Source: a virus
Virus record (IMG/VR): IMGVR_UViG_3300044956_001055
Span: 1-48,517 of that record
Length of the DNA: 48,517 nt
Direction: 5' to 3' (one strand)
Shown here one piece after another: positions 44,088 through 48,517 of this stretch. Within the stretch, counting starts at the first letter, position 1, and each line of letters opens with the position of its first letter. The notes below the pieces were generated by a model that was given only the letters and a program-made list of their open reading frames with translations, was not told where the DNA came from and did not search any database. Position numbers and translations under genes: made by a program.

Positions 44088-44358
44088 ATTTTTCTCCATT
44101 GTTTTCAACTATTTGATTAAGGTATTTTTTTATTTTACCATAATAGACTACGCCACCAATTGTTTTGATAAATTGGCGTTTTTTATTTTCATCCCAGTTT
44201 TTATAATTTTTAATAAAATTAGGATTTTTAAATATCATTAAGCTGGGTTTTAAAATACCAAAATTGTCTTTCAAACTTTTCTGTATACTTTGCATAGAAA
44301 GATTTCCTTCTATTATCTTATCTATCGGAAAATTATAATTTATTTTTTTATGTCTCAT
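44071..44358 (-). CDS. Unknown small basic protein
   Basis: A 95-residue basic protein (YNFPIDKIIEGNLSMQSI and KKRQFIKTIGGVVYYGKIK) without recognised family. It overlaps the next gene downstream by 17 nt or more, and the one upstream by 4 nt (ATGA), so it is translationally coupled in the tail operon. Confidence 0.6.
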   Translation of the reverse strand: MRHKKINYNFPIDKIIEGNLSMQSIQKSLKDNFGILKPSLMIFKNPNFIKNYKNWDENKKRQFIKTIGGVVYYGKIKKYLNQIVENNGEKYENNV

Positions 44359-44579
44359 TTTATTGATATATTTAATTTGCTGAAACTTTCTTCTATCTCT
44401 CTGATAGCGTCATTTGCATTATCGAGAATTCTTTTGCGTATTTTTTGATAAGTTTCATCATTTATATTATAACCTGAATTACCTAGATCTTCAAGTATAA
44501 AAAAGAAATTTTTATATATATTTGTAATTTTTCTCTTTATCTGAAAAAGAGTAATATCTTTTATAGGATCATTTTCCAT
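44355..44579 (-). CDS. Unknown small helical protein
   Basis: A 74-residue helical, acidic/basic mixed protein (DPIKDITLFQIKRKITNIY; DNANDAIREIEESFSKL). First gene of a unit that starts after the terminator at about 44640 and the GTGTAAT motif at 44618. No family recognised. Confidence 0.6.
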   Translation of the reverse strand: MENDPIKDITLFQIKRKITNIYKNFFFILEDLGNSGYNINDETYQKIRKRILDNANDAIREIEESFSKLNISIK

Positions 44580-44617
44580 AATCTTTTACCTTTATTTTAA
44601 CCTTTAACCTAAACTAA

Positions 44618-44624
44618 ATTACAC
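44618..44624 (-). promoter_or_regulatory. GTGTAAT motif downstream of a terminator
   Basis: The minus strand reads TTTTTTGTGTAATTTAG, directly after the terminator T-tract and 38 nt before the start at 44579. A promoter is expected exactly here, since the terminator should end the upstream unit. This is the strongest argument that the motif is a promoter. Confidence 0.5.
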
Positions 44625-44656
44625 AAAAAATAACCCCGCGAGAAGCGAGGGTTATT
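44625..44656 (-). terminator. Rho-independent terminator after the tail tube gene
   Basis: On the minus strand AATAACCC, T, CGC, loop TTCTC, GCG, GGGTTATT and then six T. The stem is 11 bp with one bulged T, GC-rich at its core, in an otherwise AT-rich region. It lies 24 nt after the stop codon of the tail tube gene and would end or weaken its highly expressed transcript. Confidence 0.85.
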
Positions 44657-44679
44657 TTATAATTTTATTTAATTATTTA

Positions 44680-45834
44680 TTAGAACTGACCGTTAATAAA
44701 TAATCCATTATCCGTATCTTGAGGACCACCAACTTGAGTACTAAACGTTAACGTTACAGTCTTGTTGGCTCCGATATCAGAGCTAAATTCTTGACTATCT
44801 AATTTAGCGCCTTTAAGTTTGAATTTAGCCATAGTCAAATTAGCGTCTGTTGGGCTTTTGATTGTTATTGATGGACTGTAAGTTGTAGAATCGTCTGCAA
44901 CTAGACTTGCAAGATTTCCAATTTGCATATCTGTTACTTGAGCGTCTATGCTTAATGTAACAGTTAATGGGAAATCAATTTCTTTTGCAAAAGCGAACTT
45001 ATTTCCAAGTTTTTCAATTGGAGTACGAGCAAGGTCAAAGCTTAATGTATAACTTTGAATGTTGATTTTATCTACTTCTGCTCCACCAGCAGAAGTATTA
45101 CTTAAACTTAATGTAATATCTCCTGGGCGAAGAGCACTGATTGCATTTCCACTTCCAATTCCAACATTTTCTACAGCTTCTGGAAGTTGATAAAAGTGAA
45201 GAAGAGTTTTGCCGTCAGCTGGGTTTACAGCTGGTACATAATTACCACTAATACCATTTTGGAAATTCATATTTAAACCTTCTACATTAATAGTGGTTGT
45301 TGGGAAATTACCAACAGAAGCTTCTGTTGAATAGGAAGTTATGAATCCATTACCAATTCCAATGACTCCGTTAACATTGCCAGTATTAGAAAATCCTACT
45401 GCGTCATTGCCTTCTGGAGTTGTGCGGATAAAGTAATTTCTTTCATCAGTTGTTTTATTTAAGAATCCAGAGATTGCAGAAACATTAGAATCTGCATTGC
45501 CAGAAACAACTGTGAATCCAAGAATATTTTCATTTGCAAGATTAGCATTAATATAACTAAAATCTAGGGCAACAGTTGGGTTTGTTAAAATTACGCGATC
45601 AATTGCTGCGAGTTGACCAAATTGATTTACGTCTGTGCGATCAACATTAAAACTATAATTTGCAGTTTGAATCCTTTGAAGTTGTTTGACTAGGTTAAGG
45701 CTTGAATTTGGTGAATTTGAATCGCCACCAATTCCAAGGCGGACCAGGCCCGAAGTTCCATAATGAAATCCCGTGGCTGGCGCGGGTCCAGCATAAAGCG
45801 CTTCAGATTGATAAATTATTCTATTTCTAGGCAT
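44680..45834 (-). CDS. Major tail (tube) protein
   Basis: A 384-residue, Cys-free protein, beta-rich, Ser/Asn/Thr/Gly-rich with few charged residues, as virion tube proteins often are. It sits upstream of chaperone-position genes and the tape measure, the standard place of the tail tube gene. The second half (INIQSYTLSFDLARTPIEKLG onward to LTFSTQVGG) is the likely tube domain. Own GTGTAAT motif, a GGAG Shine-Dalgarno site 8 nt before the ATG and a strong terminator afterwards suggest high expression. A related, shorter protein is encoded at 25114-25920. Confidence 0.75.
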   Translation of the reverse strand: MPRNRIIYQSEALYAGPAPATGFHYGTSGLVRLGIGGDSNSPNSSLNLVKQLQRIQTANYSFNVDRTDVNQFGQLAAIDRVILTNPTVALDFSYINANLANENILGFTVVSGNADSNVSAISGFLNKTTDERNYFIRTTPEGNDAVGFSNTGNVNGVIGIGNGFITSYSTEASVGNFPTTTINVEGLNMNFQNGISGNYVPAVNPADGKTLLHFYQLPEAVENVGIGSGNAISALRPGDITLSLSNTSAGGAEVDKINIQSYTLSFDLARTPIEKLGNKFAFAKEIDFPLTVTLSIDAQVTDMQIGNLASLVADDSTTYSPSITIKSPTDANLTMAKFKLKGAKLDSQEFSSDIGANKTVTLTFSTQVGGPQDTDNGLFINGQF

Positions 45835-45856
45835 ATTAAATTCTCCATTTATCTTT

Positions 45857-45863
45857 ATTACAC
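45857..45863 (-). promoter_or_regulatory. GTGTAAT motif upstream of the tail tube gene
   Basis: The minus strand reads AAGGTGTAATAAAG, 22 nt before the ATG at 45834, in the 55-nt gap after the preceding gene. The flanking bases differ from the other copies, but the core is exact. Confidence 0.45.
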
Positions 45864-45889
45864 CTTATTTTTATATTTTTCCATCTTTT

Positions 45890-46753
45890 TTATTGGTTTG
45901 GATATCTATTTTGACTTAATTCAAAATCTATAAATGCAGTAAATAAGTTAGGGTTTAATTTATTGTAATTATTACTTAATCTGTTATCTATTTTAGATAT
46001 GCTAACGTTATCTATATATAAATACTCATAATCTGGCTGTTTACTAGAAATTAATTCTTGATAATTAAAACAATGACCCGTACAGCTGCCAAGCATATTA
46101 AACGGCATTTCATTATCATATATTAAGGGTATTAGGCTTCTAGAAGCATCTCTAAATATGCTAGTCACAGCATCTAATTTAAATATATTATCAGATAATA
46201 CTATTGCTCTTACATTAATATTCGTTTTATCTAAACCGCCAAAAGCTAAGGGTTCGTTTGCTCCACCTTGATATTTTAAATATACAACGGGATAAGTCTC
46301 GACATTTGGAGCTAAACCAGTAGGATTTTGATATGTCTGAGGTTTTAGTTGAAACTGGGTTTCGAATAATAAATCTTCTTCTGTTTCGCTGGTTAGATAT
46401 ACATTAAAATCTTTTACTGCATAATTACCGCTAATAGAATTTGGTGCATCAGCTATTGGCTGACTAAAATATAATTGACCTTGACTCGCATTAATTCCAC
46501 TTAAATAATTTTGTCCTACTTCAGTAAAAATATTATTAATATATACTCCACTAATAATATTTGCATTTGGCACAGACTCATCAATTACCATCTGTTTAAA
46601 TGGTGCGCCATATGTATAATAACCATAGTATCTTGTTTCTATTGGCCAAAAATTACTTGAATGATTTGTGAAAGCTTCTCCTTTAGTAAGTAATTTATTA
46701 TCAAACCAAAACAGCATACTGGTCATTGCAATATTATTAAATTGGGCTTTCAT
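45890..46753 (-). CDS. Structural protein, possible tail terminator or completion protein
   Basis: A 287-residue protein with mixed beta content, rich in Asn, Tyr and Phe, and with no recognised motif. A single C-x3-C pair (LGSCTGHCFNY) lies around residue 220. It is encoded between a neck-type protein and the tail tube gene, where many siphoviruses have the tail terminator, but it is longer than usual for one. It begins 1 nt after the gene upstream. Confidence 0.5.
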   Translation of the reverse strand: MKAQFNNIAMTSMLFWFDNKLLTKGEAFTNHSSNFWPIETRYYGYYTYGAPFKQMVIDESVPNANIISGVYINNIFTEVGQNYLSGINASQGQLYFSQPIADAPNSISGNYAVKDFNVYLTSETEEDLLFETQFQLKPQTYQNPTGLAPNVETYPVVYLKYQGGANEPLAFGGLDKTNINVRAIVLSDNIFKLDAVTSIFRDASRSLIPLIYDNEMPFNMLGSCTGHCFNYQELISSKQPDYEYLYIDNVSISKIDNRLSNNYNKLNPNLFTAFIDFELSQNRYPNQ

Positions 46754-46754
46754 T

Positions 46755-47336
46755 TTATTTAAAACTCCCTATAAAATTTTTGTATAACAAACTAAAGTAT
46801 TTTACTGGTTTATAAGATGCTCTCCTAACTTTATTCTGACTTTGTATGCCTCTTCCAGACCTACTCGAAGAAAACATAAGTCCATATAAATAATTACTAA
46901 ATCCAGATATACCTTTTTCTATACTCTTTAACCAGCTATTACCGCCCTCAAAGGGCATTGGTGTATAAGTTTGAAGTTCTTCTAAAGAAGGCGAAGAGAC
47001 TTTAAAATTGAATACTCCATCTTTAAATTCGCCTTTTTCTATTCTTGTGTTTTTATCTATTAGATCTGTAAGATCTTCTATGGGTTTTTCGCCTTGATTA
47101 AATCCTATAAAAGTATATAAATTTCCTTCTCCATTTAAAGTTCTTGAAATATTTTCAGAATCTGGTCCACCCATTAATTCTTGAGAAATTGGATGATTAT
47201 TTATGTTATTTAAATATTCTTTTTTTTGATCTTCTAGTATTTTATTAGCAATAATACTAGCTCCTTTTTCTAAAAATTTTGCTTTAGTTTTAGATATTTC
47301 ATTTTTAAGAATTGATCTGTTGATTTTACCAGCCAT
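46755..47336 (-). CDS. Neck / tail completion-like protein
   Basis: A 193-residue protein with a basic helical N-terminus (INRSILKNEISKTKAKFLEKGASIIANKILEDQKKEYL), as seen in HK97 gp10-like tail completion proteins, followed by Gly/Ser-rich regions and a basic C-terminus. Overlaps its upstream neighbour by 1 nt. Order of genes (adaptor, stopper, completion, terminator, tube) supports the role; sequence alone does not prove it. Confidence 0.45.
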   Translation of the reverse strand: MAGKINRSILKNEISKTKAKFLEKGASIIANKILEDQKKEYLNNINNHPISQELMGGPDSENISRTLNGEGNLYTFIGFNQGEKPIEDLTDLIDKNTRIEKGEFKDGVFNFKVSSPSLEELQTYTPMPFEGGNSWLKSIEKGISGFSNYLYGLMFSSSRSGRGIQSQNKVRRASYKPVKYFSLLYKNFIGSFK

Positions 47337-47773
47337 TATTTTGTTTCCTCTAAATAATATTGATAGTAAGTATTATTCAAATATTTTCTTACTCCTGCTG
47401 TAGTAATTTTATTAAAAGTTTTACCGTCGAATTGAATATTTACTACTTTGCCTTGATCTATGTAATCTCTTGCATCTTGTTTAACTACTAAAGTGACGAT
47501 ACCACGAGTGATTGATAATCTAACATCTGTTAATATATCTTCACTTTGTTTTTTGTTATAAGATATTCTACCTTTAAAAGTAGCTTGAACAGGAATATAA
47601 TCATAGGCTTCTGGAACGGATTGAATATCATAACCAAACAATGGAGTCGTCGCGGGAGAGACGATAACTTTAATTGGTTCTTTATTAACCGTAAACTCTC
47701 TAGAAAAGTAGTCGAAAAATTTATCGAATTCTTTAGAAAATTTATCTGCAACGTTAGGGTCTATAAAGCTCAT
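47336..47773 (-). CDS. Head closure (stopper)-like protein
   Basis: A 145-residue protein with a helical start (DKFSKEFDKFFDYFSREF) and beta-rich remainder (KVIVSPATTPLFGYD, IPVQATFKGRISYN, GIVTLVVKQDARDYI), a small beta-barrel pattern as in head closure proteins. It follows the presumed adaptor gene with a 2-nt gap. Identification by position and fold impression only. Confidence 0.45.
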   Translation of the reverse strand: MSFIDPNVADKFSKEFDKFFDYFSREFTVNKEPIKVIVSPATTPLFGYDIQSVPEAYDYIPVQATFKGRISYNKKQSEDILTDVRLSITRGIVTLVVKQDARDYIDQGKVVNIQFDGKTFNKITTAGVRKYLNNTYYQYYLEETK

Positions 47774-47775
47774 TT

Positions 47776-48285
47776 TTAGCTAGCATTATATGTTGTGCGA
47801 ATATTATATAACGCACCTCTTTCTGAGTTGTAAGATCCTGGAACCGTATCATCTCCAGCAACCTGTAGTGGAAAAATCTCATTTATATTATATTTATCAA
47901 CCAAAGACTTTAATTCTTCATATTCTTGCTTGCGGATCTGATAAAAATTTTTTAAAACTTCATTAGAGTTTAGTTTTTGCACACTGCCAAAATCATCTTT
48001 AATTGAAGTATAATCACTAGAAGCGAGACTTCCTGCGCTTTTAATTTTAATATCAAAAAAATAAATTGAATACATTTTTTTAAATATATATTTTTGTATA
48101 TCATTTAAACTTGGGGTGATCTCTAGTGTAGCGCTATCAATAAAATATTCAATATTTAATAAATTTCCAAGACCACCAATATTTCTTCTTACCCATGCAG
48201 CGATTGCGGCTATGCTAAAATCACTTGGCTCGCCCATTTCTTCATATATTTCTTGGGCAATAGATGTAACAGTATTAATAATCAT
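47776..48285 (-). CDS. Head-tail adaptor (connector)-like protein
   Basis: A 169-residue helical protein. It has the features of gp6/adaptor-like proteins: the N-terminal IAQEIYEEMGEPSDFSIAAIAAWVRRNIGGLGNLL, with aromatic and Arg residues at the helix end, then DIQKYIFKKMYSIYFFD and a C-terminal extended tail (GALYNIRTTYNAS). The first gene in the minus-strand structural operon, starting with an ATG that overlaps the preceding reading frame. Position at the head-tail junction of gene order fits. Confidence 0.5.
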   Translation of the reverse strand: MIINTVTSIAQEIYEEMGEPSDFSIAAIAAWVRRNIGGLGNLLNIEYFIDSATLEITPSLNDIQKYIFKKMYSIYFFDIKIKSAGSLASSDYTSIKDDFGSVQKLNSNEVLKNFYQIRKQEYEELKSLVDKYNINEIFPLQVAGDDTVPGSYNSERGALYNIRTTYNAS

Positions 48286-48517
48286 ACCTTAAATTACACT
48301 TAATTCTTCCGCCTCCATCAGGAACCATTTCATCTCCTTCATCTAATATTTCCGTACATTATGTATCTATTATTCCTTTTGCATTTTAGTATAGTTATTG
48401 AGTCCTTAAATTCAAATTTAATTATTGGATTTTGACTAGTAACTATATCAAATCCACTATTCATCAATTTATCTGTTATTTCATTGATATTTCCAAAATA
48501 ATTATGCACTTCTATGA
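48275..48517 (-). pseudogene. Unknown protein, 3' part, with apparent frameshift (runs off right edge)
   Basis: From the right edge the minus strand encodes about 59 residues (VHNYFGNINEITDKLM to NRYIMYGNIR), stopping at 48339-48341. In another frame, starting near 48352, the sequence continues as EILDEGDEMVPDGGGRIKC and ends at a TAA at 48275-48277, overlapping the ATG of the adaptor gene. The two parts look like one protein split by one base. No family recognised; given the gene order, it may be another connector or capsid accessory protein. Confidence 0.45.
48293..48299 (-). promoter_or_regulatory. GTGTAAT motif before the adaptor-like gene
   Basis: The minus strand reads AAGTGTAATTTAAGG only 7 nt before the ATG at 48285, within the 3' end of the preceding frame. 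Its first eleven bases of the motif region (GTGTAATTTA) match the copies at 42262 and 44618. The short distance makes a chance hit possible. Confidence 0.35.

Noticed and set aside
47530-47779. Open frames on both strands overlapping the stopper-like gene
   Set aside because: The 145-residue gene fits the operon spacing on both sides; the alternatives break it and have no recognisable features.

Overview
The window looks like part of the genome of an AT-rich tailed bacteriophage (siphovirus type), most likely an uncultured, probably aquatic, member assembled from a metagenome. Three things support this: a lambda-like set of tail genes (M, L, K, I and J homologues, a 2,648-residue tape measure and a tail-tube protein), a compact phage replication block, and tightly packed genes with start/stop overlaps. 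Terminase, portal, capsid, integrase and lysis genes are not seen and presumably lie outside the window. No tRNA or CRISPR array was seen. The tape measure length suggests a tail of roughly 0.4 micrometre, using about 0.15 nm per residue.

Left region (1-9.3 kb, + strand): the 3' end of a low-complexity protein, then a glycan cassette. It holds glycosyltransferases resembling GT4, GT2, GT17, an exostosin-like type, GT25, GT11 and GT10, two methyltransferases, a decayed chimeric glycosyltransferase remnant, and GDP-mannose 4,6-dehydratase, the first step towards GDP-fucose. The two fucosyltransferase-like genes fit that nucleotide-sugar supply. The target could be a virion protein, host surface glycan or phage DNA; the sequence does not say.

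Replication and recombination region (9.3-24.2 kb, + strand): RecA/UvsX-like recombinase, a small PD-(D/E)XK nuclease, DnaB-type helicase, ThyX, a DnaG-type primase without zinc finger, a RecB-like nuclease, and a DNA polymerase III alpha subunit broken into separate genes in the order PHP domain, DnaQ-like exonuclease, small ORF, polymerase core. A candidate ssDNA-binding protein, a GT4/zinc-ribbon/GT9 glycosyltransferase split by an apparent frameshift, and a candidate annealing protein follow. Many transcription units here start with a sigma70-like promoter whose -10 box lies only 6-9 nt before the start codon, implying leaderless mRNAs.

Tail region (24.3-48.5 kb): a short minus-strand group (membrane protein, unknown protein, second tail-tube-like protein), a plus-strand tail-tip operon (M-L-K-I-J homologues plus a 467-residue unknown), and a minus-strand operon running from the right edge (connector-like proteins, tail tube, chaperone-position proteins, tape measure). 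Compared with lambda, the tip block is inverted and converges on the tape measure gene. These genes use Shine-Dalgarno sites, and several units are preceded by a shared GTGTAAT motif that may be a late promoter element.

Several genes carry what look like single-base frameshifts (about 546, 2797, 22207 and 48352). They may be assembly errors in a metagenomic sequence or real decay.
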